Origin: JBPCNH01 sp051001455
GTDB lineage: Bacteria > Actinomycetota > CADDZG01 > WHSQ01
Assembly: GCA_051001455.1 (NCBI GenBank)
Contig: JBPCNH010000045.1
Coordinates: 1 to 42,057 of the forward strand
Reading direction: 5' to 3'
DNA length: 42,057 nucleotides
The notes under the pieces are model-generated. The model saw only the letters and a list, made by a program, of their open reading frames with translations. It had not been told where the DNA came from and searched no databases. Position 1 is the stretch's first letter; each line of letters opens with the position of its first letter. The translations under genes and the position numbers were made by a program. Shown in pieces: positions 14,832 to 22,807 of the stretch.

Positions 14832-16004
14832 ATGGCACGTGAAGCGGTGATCGTAGAGGCCGTCAGGACCCCCCTCGGGAAGCGCAACGGAAGCCTCAAG
14901 GATTGGCACCCCGTCGATCTGTTGGCCGAGATCCTGAACGAGACGGTGAGCCGTTCAGGCATCGACGCCGCCCGGGTCGACGATGTCATCTGCGGATGCG
15001 TGTCGCAGGTTGGCGAGCAATCCTTCAATGTGGGCCGGAACGCGTGGCTTGCTGCAGGTCTCCCGGAAGAGGTTCCTGCGACGTCGCTCGATCGTCAATG
15101 TGGTTCTTCCCAGCAAGCCGCACATTTCGCGGCGCAAGGGGTGATGGCCGGGGCTTACGACGTAGCCATCGCGTGCGGGATCGAGCACATGACGCGAGTG
15201 CCGATGGGCTCTAGTGCTCAAGCACCGGGGTTTCCTTTCTCTGAGAAGCTGATGTCACGCTATGAGGGAGGCTTGGTCCCGCAAGGTCTATCGGCAGAGA
15301 TAATCGCCGAACGCTGGGGATTGGAGCGCGAAGCGCTCGATCGTTTCTCCGCGCGCTCTCACGAGAGAGCAGCTGAGGCCACTGCGAGCGGCAGCTTCAA
15401 GAACGAGATCCAACCCATCAAGGTCCAGTCCGAGGATGGCATCGAGCTGTTCGAGACGGATGAAGGGATCCGTACTCCTAACCTCGAGAAGATGAGCGCT
15501 CTCCCGCCTGCCTTCAAGCCCGACGGTGTGGTGACTGCTGCAAACTCGTCTCAGATCACCGACGGAGCAGCAGCTCTACTGATAACGACCCCGAAGAAGG
15601 CAAAGGAGTTGGGCCTCGAGCCGCGCGCGCGTTTTGTCGACTTCGCTCTTGCGGGTACCGATCCGGTGACGATGCTGACGGGCCCCATCCCTGCGACGCG
15701 GAAGATCGTGGAGCGGTCGGGGGTCGCACTGGAGGACATAGACCTGGTCGAGATCAATGAAGCCTTCGCTAGCGTCGTGCTTGCTTGGAAGAAGGAGCTC
15801 GGTCTGTCGGATGATTGGTTCGACGAGCGTGTGAACGTGCACGGCGGAGCGATCGCACTCGGCCACCCCTTAGGTGCATCTGGGGCGCGTTTGATGACCA
15901 CGTTGCTGAACGCGATGGAGGCGCGTGGAGCGCGCTACGGTCTGCAGACGATGTGCGAAGGCGGAGGTCTAGCCAACGCGACCTTGATCGAACGGCTGGG
16001 TTAG
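14832..16004 (+). CDS. Acetyl-CoA C-acyltransferase (thiolase)
   Basis: A 390-residue thiolase, full length for the family. The nucleophile is Cys90 in SLDRQCGSSQQA. The C-terminal catalytic elements are NEAFA, GGAIALGHPLGASGAR (His) and CEGGGLAN (second Cys). It condenses or cleaves acyl-CoAs (acetyl-CoA + acyl-CoA = 3-ketoacyl-CoA + CoA); direction cannot be told from sequence. The start at ATG 14832 is fixed by AGGAGG four bases upstream; the in-frame codon at 14796 would lie inside the preceding gene and repeat. It is last in the run NUDIX-MBL, SpoIIE, thiolase and overlaps the convergent zinc-ribbon gene by 3-4 bp. Confidence 0.93.
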   Translation: MAREAVIVEAVRTPLGKRNGSLKDWHPVDLLAEILNETVSRSGIDAARVDDVICGCVSQVGEQSFNVGRNAWLAAGLPEEVPATSLDRQCGSSQQAAHFAAQGVMAGAYDVAIACGIEHMTRVPMGSSAQAPGFPFSEKLMSRYEGGLVPQGLSAEIIAERWGLEREALDRFSARSHERAAEATASGSFKNEIQPIKVQSEDGIELFETDEGIRTPNLEKMSALPPAFKPDGVVTAANSSQITDGAAALLITTPKKAKELGLEPRARFVDFALAGTDPVTMLTGPIPATRKIVERSGVALEDIDLVEINEAFASVVLAWKKELGLSDDWFDERVNVHGGAIALGHPLGASGARLMTTLLNAMEARGARYGLQTMCEGGGLANATLIERLG

Positions 16005-16324
16005 GACGCCGAGACCACGGGCGGCTCGCCCCCGGTGCGCACCAGCACCATCGGTTCCATGCAATGCGACGGGGCTCGATCCTTCGCGGCCACCTCGACC
16101 TTTAGCTCCAGGCCACACATCGAGCACACGTATCGCAGTCCATAACCGCTGACGTCGGCCAGTTCTGGCTCAGGGGGAGCCTTCAGCATGCTGCGGGCCT
16201 GGCGCGAACCGAAGGTCGCGATGATCGCGAACATCCCCACGGCGACAGCTGCCCGGACGAATCCGAACATCGTTCCCAATCCGACGATGGCGATCAGGGC
16301 GGCCCCACCGGCGAGATAGGTCAC
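16001..16324 (-). CDS. Small membrane protein with C-terminal zinc-ribbon-like motif
   Basis: A 107-residue protein. The first about 40 residues are two hydrophobic segments (AGGAALIAIVGLGTMFGF and AAVAVGMFAIIATF). The C-terminal half has YVCSMCG and later SHCMEPM, a C-x2-C ... H-C arrangement that could bind one metal ion on the cytoplasmic side. The start is GTG 16324. It lies downstream of crgA on the same strand, separated by 76 bp that carry DnaA-box-like sites. No named family was recognised; a role in the crgA neighbourhood is only positional. Confidence 0.65.
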   Translation of the reverse strand: MTYLAGGAALIAIVGLGTMFGFVRAAVAVGMFAIIATFGSRQARSMLKAPPEPELADVSGYGLRYVCSMCGLELKVEVAAKDRAPSHCMEPMVLVRTGGEPPVVSAS

Positions 16325-16329
16325 CGGGA

Positions 16330-16361
16330 TTCTCCACAGCGTTGTTCACAGGCGTGGATAA
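16330..16361. promoter_or_regulatory. Cluster of three DnaA-box-like 9-mers
   Basis: In 32 bp lie TTCTCCACA (16330-16338), TTGTTCACA (16342-16350) and, on the other strand, TTATCCACG (16353-16361). Each is one mismatch from the consensus TTRTCCACA. AT-rich sequence (CATTGTTATTTA) follows. The genes around belong to the actinobacterial origin-proximal block, so DnaA binding is plausible: a regulatory or titration site rather than oriC proper, which normally sits beside dnaA/dnaN. GTGG-ATAAA-CCAC inside it could instead be a weak hairpin after crgA. Confidence 0.4.
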
Positions 16362-16400
16362 ACCACAACATTGTTATTTACCCGCAGGCGCTGGCTGGGT

Positions 16401-16622
16401 TCAGTGCCATTGGGTCGCCAGCACGAAGGAAGCCGCGATCAAACCAAGCCCCAGCCACAGACGGTAGGCCTCTTCTCCACCCATCAGGTAGTGCAGGATG
16501 ATGATGACTACTCCGGCGCCTATCAGTAGGAAGAACAGCGGACCGAGCCACCGGGGGGAAGTCTTGGGCTTGGGCTTGGGCGGCGGCTGGCGCATGTCGC
16601 GCTTAGATCGGCTCTTAGGCAT
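16401..16622 (-). CDS. crgA: Cell division protein CrgA
   Basis: A 73-residue protein starting MPKSRSKRDMR, with a proline/lysine-rich cytoplasmic segment (to about 26), two membrane helices (about 27-45 and 53-70) and the family-typical end in WH. CrgA binds FtsZ, FtsQ, FtsI and related proteins at the septum in actinobacteria and helps recruit wall synthesis. ATG 16622 gives the standard MPKS start; the GTG two codons earlier is less likely. It is slightly shorter than mycobacterial CrgA (93 residues). It is divergent from the sortase gene across an AT-rich 43 bp. Confidence 0.88.
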   Translation of the reverse strand: MPKSRSKRDMRQPPPKPKPKTSPRWLGPLFFLLIGAGVVIIILHYLMGGEEAYRLWLGLGLIAASFVLATQWH

Positions 16623-16665
16623 GAGCACGATGTTATCAATCCTCTCTTAAGTATTCTTCACCCTC

Positions 16666-17322
16666 ATGCGATTCCTTCATTACTTCGGCAAGCTACTGAT
16701 CTCGCTCGGCATCGGCGTGCTTCTATTCGTCGGCTGGACCCTCAAAGGAACCGACCTCTACACGCACCGCCAGCAGGATCGGCTCGAGAGCGAGTTCCAG
16801 GCGCTTCCTCGATTGGCGGCTGCAGCGGCTCCCGGGGAGGGATCCGGCGGTCCACCCGAGGACTATGCCCCCGCCCCCGGCGACCCGGTCTTTAAGCTGT
16901 CGATGCCTTCGATCGAGGTAGACGAGGTGGTGGTGGCGGGGGTTGACGTCGAGCAACTACGGATGGGCCCCGGTCACTATCCGTCCTGTCGCAAGGGGTT
17001 CACGCGGCCGCTCTGTACCGACTTCCCCGAGGTGTTCCCCGGCGAGAAGGGGCGCGTGATCGTCTCCGGACATCGCACCACCTACGGCGCCCCCTTCTGG
17101 GGACTGGACAGGTTGAAGAAGGGTGACGAGATCGATATCGCGGCGAAATGGGGAGACTTTGTCTACCGCGTCACCAGAACAGAGATAGTTCCTGCCGATT
17201 CGCTGGCGATCGCGGTTCAGAGCGACAAGGCCGAGCTGGTGCTGACCACTTGTCACCCGCGCTTTTCTGCCGCGCAGCGGATGATCGTTTACGCCGAGCT
17301 GGTTGAGACCGGCAGCGCATGA
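16666..17322 (+). CDS. Class E-type sortase
   Basis: A 218-residue membrane transpeptidase. One N-terminal signal anchor (about residues 8-26), a linker rich in Pro and Gly (50-75), then the sortase barrel: catalytic His136 in VIVSGHRTTYG, Cys196 in LVLTTCHPRF and a downstream Arg (SAAQR, Arg205). The TTC-H-P pattern and the location beside crgA and pabA fit the housekeeping class E sortases of actinobacteria, which attach surface proteins to the wall, generally using LAXTG-like signals. Its stop overlaps the start of a 39-residue membrane ORF (ATGA), so expression is coupled. Confidence 0.9.
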   Translation: MRFLHYFGKLLISLGIGVLLFVGWTLKGTDLYTHRQQDRLESEFQALPRLAAAAAPGEGSGGPPEDYAPAPGDPVFKLSMPSIEVDEVVVAGVDVEQLRMGPGHYPSCRKGFTRPLCTDFPEVFPGEKGRVIVSGHRTTYGAPFWGLDRLKKGDEIDIAAKWGDFVYRVTRTEIVPADSLAIAVQSDKAELVLTTCHPRFSAAQRMIVYAELVETGSA

Positions 17323-17438
17323 CTAAGCGACCCCTCAAGCACCGGTTGCTCGAACTGGCTCTGTGGACCGCCGTCGCGATCATCACCGCGGTGATCCTCG
17401 TCAGCATGTCAGAACGACTGTTGCCGACGAACTTCTGA
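17319..17438 (+). CDS. Very small single-helix membrane protein
   Basis: A 39-residue ORF whose ATG overlaps the sortase stop codon (ATGA) and which ends two bases before the pabA ATG. Sequence features: a basic start (MTKRPLKHRLLE), one membrane helix (about LALWTAVAIITAVILVSM) and a short outer end (SERLLPTNF). Its tight fit between two genes on the same strand with overlapping codons argues for a real translated gene. It follows the positive-inside rule. Its function is unknown; it may be a membrane partner of the sortase or CrgA. Confidence 0.6.
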   Translation: MTKRPLKHRLLELALWTAVAIITAVILVSMSERLLPTNF

Positions 17439-17440
17439 GC

Positions 17441-18034
17441 ATGCGCTTACTGCTGATCGATAACTACGACTCGTTCGTCTACAACTTGGCGCAGGCATTC
17501 GGATCCTTGGGCGAGGAGATCGTCGTGGTGCGCAATGACTCGTCACTGACCGAGCTCACCGCGCTGGAGCCCGATGCAGTGGTGGTGTCGCCGGGCCCCG
17601 GCACCCCCGAAGCGGCTGGGGTCTCCGTCGAGGCGGTCAGGGCTTTCTCTTCCATCGACGTGCCGGTTTTCGGTGTCTGTCTCGGGCACCAGTGCATCGG
17701 CATCGCCTTCGGCGCCTCGGTGTCGAGGGCTGCGGTGGGGCCCGTGCACGGTAAGACCTCGATCATCGACCACGATGGGCGAGGAGTGTTCGCTGGGCTG
17801 CCGACGGGTTTCGCGGCCACCCGCTATCACTCCCTGGCGATCGACGAGGAGCCCGTTCTCCCTAACACTCTGAGGGTCACCGCTCGTTCATCGGACGGGG
17901 TCGTCATGGGAGTGAGGCACGCCTCCTTAGCCGTTGAAGGGGTGCAGTTCCATCCTGAGTCTGTGCTCACCCACGACGGCATCTCCTTGCTCCAGAATTT
18001 CATCTCTTTCTGCAGGTCCCGGACGCCAAGCTAG
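17441..18034 (+). CDS. pabA: Glutamine amidotransferase, aminodeoxychorismate/anthranilate synthase component II
   Basis: A 197-residue class I glutamine amidotransferase. The triad is visible: Cys80 in FGVCLGHQ, and His171 and Glu173 in QFHPES. The oxyanion strand PGPGTP (51-56) is present. It releases ammonia from glutamine for component I in folate (PabB) or tryptophan (TrpE) synthesis. No component I gene is in the window. The annotation of its equivalent beside pknB varies (trpG or pabA), so the symbol could be either. ATG 17441 follows the small ORF by two bases. Converges on pknB, with GAGACC-ATGG-GGTCTC as a weak hairpin in the 47 bp between. Confidence 0.9.
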   Translation: MRLLLIDNYDSFVYNLAQAFGSLGEEIVVVRNDSSLTELTALEPDAVVVSPGPGTPEAAGVSVEAVRAFSSIDVPVFGVCLGHQCIGIAFGASVSRAAVGPVHGKTSIIDHDGRGVFAGLPTGFAATRYHSLAIDEEPVLPNTLRVTARSSDGVVMGVRHASLAVEGVQFHPESVLTHDGISLLQNFISFCRSRTPS

Positions 18035-18081
18035 GTCCCGGCTGAGACCATGGGGTCTCCTTCGGGGAAAGCCCGGGCAGC

Positions 18082-19980
18082 CTAGGCGAGAAGGAAGAGA
18101 CCGAAAAGCGCCAGCATCCTGTCGATCGGCAGCAGGGTCGCTCCGCCGCCTTGGACATAGAGGGTCGCGTTGTCGCCGGGGCTCACCGGGGTATCGGGGC
18201 TCGGATCCTGACGACAGACGTTCCCCGGAGGCTCCGTGCAGGCTTGGGATTCGGTTTGCTGTTTTACCTTCAAGCCGTACTCGTTCTCGAGGAAGGCTTG
18301 TGCTTCATCGGCATCCTGCGACGTGACGTTCGGCATCGGCCGTTCGTCGGGTCCTTCCGAAACCACGATGGTGACGGTGGTACCTGGCTCCGCTTCAGAT
18401 CCCCCTTCGGGATCCTGGGCGATCACGGTCCCCTCATCGGCGTCGCTGGGTTCGTAGTTGACGCTCGCCTCGAAGCCCGCGTTCTCGATCGCGCTGACCG
18501 CTCCTTCTTCATGGAAGGTGATGACGTTGGGCACCGTGCTCGCATCCGGCTCGGCGGCCACCGTCAGGGTCACGGTCGTTCCCTCGTTCACCGTTTCTCC
18601 GGCTGCCGGAGCTTGGCTCAGTACCTCACCGGGTTCGGCGTCCGCGGTGGGCTGGTTGACCACGTCTACCCGTAGACCTTCCTCTTCGAGGATCTCTTCG
18701 GCATCGTCTTGCTGTTCGCCTACGACGTTGGGGACCTCTACCCGTCGAGCCCCTCGAGAGACCCGGATCTCGACGGTGTCCCCTTCGCGAACCATCGTCT
18801 CGGGCTCTGGGTCCTGGCGGAAGACCTCACCCTCGTCGGCTTTGTTGGGCCGGCGTATCACCTCGACTGCAAGGTTCAGCTTCTCCAGGGTTTCGCGCGC
18901 CTCGTCTTCCTGCATACCAACGACCTTTGGTACCTCAACCGGGTCGCCTTGTCCCAGGAAGGTAGACGCGAGTAGCCAGGCGAGCAGCCCGATCACGGCG
19001 AGACCCAGCAGCGCGCCGAAGACGTACACCCCCGCTTTGCGTTGCTCCTCCGGTTCGTCGTCGTCGTAGAGAAGAGAACGGTCCATGACCTGCGTCCCCG
19101 TAGCAGGCACCACGGAGGTTTCGGGCAGCATCGGCGCTGCCAGTACGGTTTGTCCGGCCGCGAAGCGCTCGAGGTCTTCTTGCATCTCGCCCGCATCCGC
19201 GTAGCGGTTGTCGGGATTCTTGGCCAACGCTTTCATGATGACGGAGTCGAGTTCGGCGGGAACATCCGCGTTGACCTCGCTGAGCGGCCGAGGGGTCTCG
19301 CGTACGTGCTTGTACGCTACCGATAGAGGCGTGTCGCCGCTGAACGGCACAGCCCTTGCCAACATCTCGTACAAGACGATCCCTAGGGAGTACACGTCCG
19401 ACCTAGCGTCGACCGGGTTCCCTTGCGCTTGCTCCGGCGATAGGTATGCCGCGGTGCCGATCACCATGCCCGTCTGCGTCATCGTTTGGTCACCGTGTCC
19501 GCCGACTGCGCGCGCGATGCCGAAGTCCGTCACCTTGGTCTGGTCCGTCGAGGTGATCATGATGTTGCCCGGCTTGATGTCTCGGTGAACGATGCCGGCG
19601 CTGTGTGCGCGGGAGAGTGCTTTCGCGACATCGGACGCGATCTCGGCTGCTCTCTCTGGGAGCAGCTTTCCCTCCGCCGCGAGGATCTCGGCGAGAGAGC
19701 GCCCTTCGATGAATTCCATGACGATGTAATAGGTGCCGCCGTCGGAGCCGTAGTCGTAGAGCGAAACGATGTTCGGATGGTTCAGGTTGGCTGCAGATTG
19801 AGCTTCGCGGCGGAAGCGCTCGACGAAGGAGCGGTCCTGGGAGAACCGCTCCGCAAGAACCTTGACGGCTACCTCACGTCCGAGAAGTGTGTCCCGGGCG
19901 CGATGGACCTCCGCCATCCCGCCTGCTCCCACGACCTCGAGTACTTCGTAGCGGCCGCCGTAGGTCCGTCCCGTGCTCAA
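18082..19980 (-). CDS. pknB: Serine/threonine protein kinase with four PASTA domains
   Basis: A 632-residue membrane kinase. Kinase domain 11-275: Gly-rich GAGGMAEV, Lys40, HRDIKPGN (Asp134), DFG (Asp152), an activation loop with TMTQT (PknB-type T-x-T) and SPEQ. A juxtamembrane acidic stretch, one membrane helix (about 317-343), then four external PASTA domains (about 347-610). PASTA domains bind muropeptides or lipid II and tune wall synthesis. Odd feature: the chain ends with a glycine run and the hydrophobic tail LPIDRMLALFGLFLLA, not expected on the external side of PknB. Last gene of the fhaA-to-pknB operon; its ATG overlaps the pknA stop by 4 bp. Confidence 0.95.
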   Translation of the reverse strand: MSTGRTYGGRYEVLEVVGAGGMAEVHRARDTLLGREVAVKVLAERFSQDRSFVERFRREAQSAANLNHPNIVSLYDYGSDGGTYYIVMEFIEGRSLAEILAAEGKLLPERAAEIASDVAKALSRAHSAGIVHRDIKPGNIMITSTDQTKVTDFGIARAVGGHGDQTMTQTGMVIGTAAYLSPEQAQGNPVDARSDVYSLGIVLYEMLARAVPFSGDTPLSVAYKHVRETPRPLSEVNADVPAELDSVIMKALAKNPDNRYADAGEMQEDLERFAAGQTVLAAPMLPETSVVPATGTQVMDRSLLYDDDEPEEQRKAGVYVFGALLGLAVIGLLAWLLASTFLGQGDPVEVPKVVGMQEDEARETLEKLNLAVEVIRRPNKADEGEVFRQDPEPETMVREGDTVEIRVSRGARRVEVPNVVGEQQDDAEEILEEEGLRVDVVNQPTADAEPGEVLSQAPAAGETVNEGTTVTLTVAAEPDASTVPNVITFHEEGAVSAIENAGFEASVNYEPSDADEGTVIAQDPEGGSEAEPGTTVTIVVSEGPDERPMPNVTSQDADEAQAFLENEYGLKVKQQTESQACTEPPGNVCRQDPSPDTPVSPGDNATLYVQGGGATLLPIDRMLALFGLFLLA

Positions 19981-21338
19981 TCGTCCTTCTTTCCTGACTT
20001 GTCTTTGCCCTTGTTCTTGCCTCGCCCAGGACCGTCGTCGTCTTCGTCTTCGATCTCGACCTCACCCGAGCTAACCATCAGGGTAACGGTCTGATCGGGC
20101 TCCAAGGTGGAGCCGGGCTCAGGCTCCGTGTCGAGGATCGTTCCCTCGGGACTCTCGTTGTTGATGTGGGAAATGATGACCTTGAATCCCTCGTCTTTTA
20201 GCTCGGAGCGCACTTCGTTCGCATTCCGGCCCTCAATCCCTGGATCGAGGATGAATGGGTCTTCCTGCACCTCTGTCGTTTCGGTTTCCTCGGGGGTTGC
20301 CTGCTCGAGCGCGGGCGGCCCTTGGATGAAGCGGAACGCTCCCAGGAGGAATAGCGCCAGGACCAGCGTCAGGAAACCGATGACCACGATCCGCCCGACC
20401 TTCTGCGGTTCCCATCGTTGCTCGAAGGGGACGTGCCTCGACGCTCCTGTGGCTTCCATGTCTGCGGTTGTGCCCGCCGCAGCAGGGGAAGCGAAGACCG
20501 CCGTGGCCGAGGAAGGTGTCGTCGGCCGAAGGGCGCGCAGGGCGGCGGCCATGGCGTCCCCATTAGCGAACCTATGGTCCGGTTCTTTGGCAGTGGCTCG
20601 ACGCACGATGTCGTCGATCTCGGGAGAGACCTCGGGCGCGAGCGAGCTCGGGGGCGGGACGTCTTCGTTCACGTGGCGCATGGCTACGGACACCATCGAT
20701 TCGCCGGTGAAAGGAACCGCTCCGGTAAGCATCTCGAACATCACGATCCCCAGCGAGTACACGTCGCTGGGTGGCCCCACGGCACTCCCGGATGCTTGCT
20801 CCGGAGAGACGTAGTGAGCGGTACCGAGTACCGACCCGGTGGCTGTGAGCGTCGCGTCGCCGGCCGTCCGGGCGATCCCGAAGTCCGTGACCTTCACGCG
20901 GTCACCGCGGGTCACGAGGATGTTGCCGGGTTTAACGTCTCGATGGATCAGCCCGGCCTCATGGGCGTGTCCCAGGGCCTCGGCGGTCTGCGCCGCGATC
21001 GCCACCGAGCGCCCGGGGTCGAGCTTTCCCTCGGTTCGCAAGAGCGTGGCAAGGTCGTTCCCGGCGACGAGCTCCATGATCAGGTAGTGCGCTCCGGAAT
21101 CCTCGCCGTAATCGAAGACGCCGGCGATGTTCGTGTGTGAGAGTGCCGCAGCGGCTCGAGCCTCGCGCCGGAAACGTTCGATGTAGGTGGCGTCATGCGC
21201 CAGGTGCTCGCCGAGTAGCTTCAAAGCCACTCGCCTATCGAGTCTCTTATCGGCCGCTATGTAAACGGTGCCCATCCCGCCTGAGGCGACGCGCTCCTCG
21301 AGCTTGTAGCGACCCCCCAGGACTCTCGGCTTGCTCAC
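19977..21338 (-). CDS. pknA: Serine/threonine protein kinase with one PASTA domain
   Basis: A 453-residue kinase in the pknA position. Kinase domain about 11-270 with GlyLoop VASGGMGTVY, Lys40, HRDVKPGN (Asp134), DFG (Asp152), TATGSV activation loop and SPEQ. One membrane helix (about 314-337), an acidic Glu/Thr linker, and a single external PASTA domain (about 361-424). The last 28 residues are first acidic then very Lys/Gly-rich (KNKGKDKSGKKDD). Mycobacterial PknA has no PASTA domain, so this copy is expected to sense extracellular ligand itself. Overlaps pbpA's stop by 4 bp and pknB's start by 4 bp, indicating translational coupling. Confidence 0.92.
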   Translation of the reverse strand: MSKPRVLGGRYKLEERVASGGMGTVYIAADKRLDRRVALKLLGEHLAHDATYIERFRREARAAAALSHTNIAGVFDYGEDSGAHYLIMELVAGNDLATLLRTEGKLDPGRSVAIAAQTAEALGHAHEAGLIHRDVKPGNILVTRGDRVKVTDFGIARTAGDATLTATGSVLGTAHYVSPEQASGSAVGPPSDVYSLGIVMFEMLTGAVPFTGESMVSVAMRHVNEDVPPPSSLAPEVSPEIDDIVRRATAKEPDHRFANGDAMAAALRALRPTTPSSATAVFASPAAAGTTADMEATGASRHVPFEQRWEPQKVGRIVVIGFLTLVLALFLLGAFRFIQGPPALEQATPEETETTEVQEDPFILDPGIEGRNANEVRSELKDEGFKVIISHINNESPEGTILDTEPEPGSTLEPDQTVTLMVSSGEVEIEDEDDDGPGRGKNKGKDKSGKKDD

Positions 21339-22807
21339 CAGTTAGAGATCTGGCGGTCGGCTTCGATCAGTCGCTTGGCGATCGGTGCTGCGAGCGCACC
21401 TCCGGTTGCCTCGGATCCGACGGAACCACCGTTCTCAACGATGACCGCCACCGCGATCTCGGGATCCTCGGCGGGAGCGAAAGCGATGAACCACGCGTGG
21501 GGATCTGCTCCCTCGGCGGTCTGAGAGGTTCCGGTCTTCCCGGCGACCTGTATCCCGGGGATCTGGGCATTGGTGCCGGTTCCGCTCTCGACGACCGCGA
21601 CCATCATGTCCCGTACGGTCCGGGCGGTGCTCCGTGACATCGGCGTGCTCATCTCCTGGGGCCTCGATTCCCTGACGACGCCTCCCGAGGGGTCGATGAT
21701 CTGGTGAACCAGCCGAGGCTCCATCAGCGTGCCGTCGTTGGCGACGCCGGCGGCAACAAGAGCCATCTGGAGCGGTGAGGCCGATACATCGCCCTGTCCG
21801 ATGCCCGCATAGGCACGTAACGGCTCTTCCTCGTCGGGGATCTCGGGGAAGACGCTCACCGCGTTGGTCAGATCGAACGGCAAGCGCTCGTTGAAACCGA
21901 ATGCTTCAGCGGTCTCTCGAACCTGGTCCGGGATCTCTAGCCCGATGAGACCGTAGGTCGTGTCGCAAGAGATCTCTAAGGCGGTGAACAGATCGATCTC
22001 GGGTCCCCCGGTGCAGGATGTTCTCGTGAAGTTCGTCAAGGTGTTGTCGGTTAGTGGAAGCTCGATCTCGTCAGGGTCGGGGAAGGTCGAATCCGGTTTG
22101 TACTTACCGGACTCGAGCGCAGCGATCGTGCTCACTACCTTGAAAGTCGATCCCGGCGGGTAAACACGTGACGTCGCGAGAGGGATCAGCGGACTCGTGC
22201 GGGATCGCGGCTTGAGGGACCTCCAGTACTTGCGTTCTTTCTTCGTGTTGTGATCCGCAAGCGGCCCGGGGTCGTACGACGGGTTCGACCACATCGCTTT
22301 GACCGCACCTGTGCTGGGATCGAGCGCGACGACAGATCCGCGGTTGTCGCCCAGGGCCTCGCGAGCGACTTTCTGGAGCTGCGAGTTCAACGTCAGGACG
22401 ACGTCATCCCCTTGTTCACCGGAATCGAAGAGCCTGTCTCTGATGTCCTGCATCGATAACACCCCGACGTCGCCCAGAAGTTCGTCGTTGTACGCACTCT
22501 CGGCGCGGTCTCTTCCATACAGCACGGAATAGAAGCCGGTGAGGTGACCGAACAACTCCCCTTCCGGGTACTCCCGCAGGTACTTCAGCCGGTCGTTGGT
22601 GGCTGTGCTGGTCGCGATCTGGGTGCCATCGCGGGTGAGGATGTCTCCGCGCTTGATCGAGTATTCGCGTAGTAAAGCTCTTATGTTCGCCGGGTTGGAT
22701 GCGATATCGCGCGCTGCGAATATCTGGATGTAGTTGAGTTGCGCGAAGACCGCCAGGAACGCGATCAACAGAGTGATCCCGACGCGCCGGATCTGACGTT
22801 GCATCAT
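21335..22807 (-). CDS. pbpA: Class B penicillin-binding protein (PbpA type)
   Basis: A 490-residue D,D-transpeptidase with one N-terminal membrane anchor (about 9-30), a short dimerisation/pedestal region and the transpeptidase domain. Motifs: SxxK as Ser220-Thr-Phe-Lys223 (GSTFKV), a second motif S-C-D (280-282) in place of S-x-N, and KTGTSQTAEG. S-x-D is also seen in PBP2-type enzymes, so activity is expected. It cross-links peptidoglycan together with its RodA partner, encoded immediately upstream. The ATG overlaps the rodA stop by one base (TGATG). Confidence 0.94.
   Translation of the reverse strand: MMQRQIRRVGITLLIAFLAVFAQLNYIQIFAARDIASNPANIRALLREYSIKRGDILTRDGTQIATSTATNDRLKYLREYPEGELFGHLTGFYSVLYGRDRAESAYNDELLGDVGVLSMQDIRDRLFDSGEQGDDVVLTLNSQLQKVAREALGDNRGSVVALDPSTGAVKAMWSNPSYDPGPLADHNTKKERKYWRSLKPRSRTSPLIPLATSRVYPPGSTFKVVSTIAALESGKYKPDSTFPDPDEIELPLTDNTLTNFTRTSCTGGPEIDLFTALEISCDTTYGLIGLEIPDQVRETAEAFGFNERLPFDLTNAVSVFPEIPDEEEPLRAYAGIGQGDVSASPLQMALVAAGVANDGTLMEPRLVHQIIDPSGGVVRESRPQEMSTPMSRSTARTVRDMMVAVVESGTGTNAQIPGIQVAGKTGTSQTAEGADPHAWFIAFAPAEDPEIAVAVIVENGGSVGSEATGGALAAPIAKRLIEADRQISNW

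Noticed and set aside
16330..16361. oriC itself
   Set aside because: Only three imperfect boxes, and neither dnaA nor dnaN is adjacent; a regulatory site is the most that can be said.
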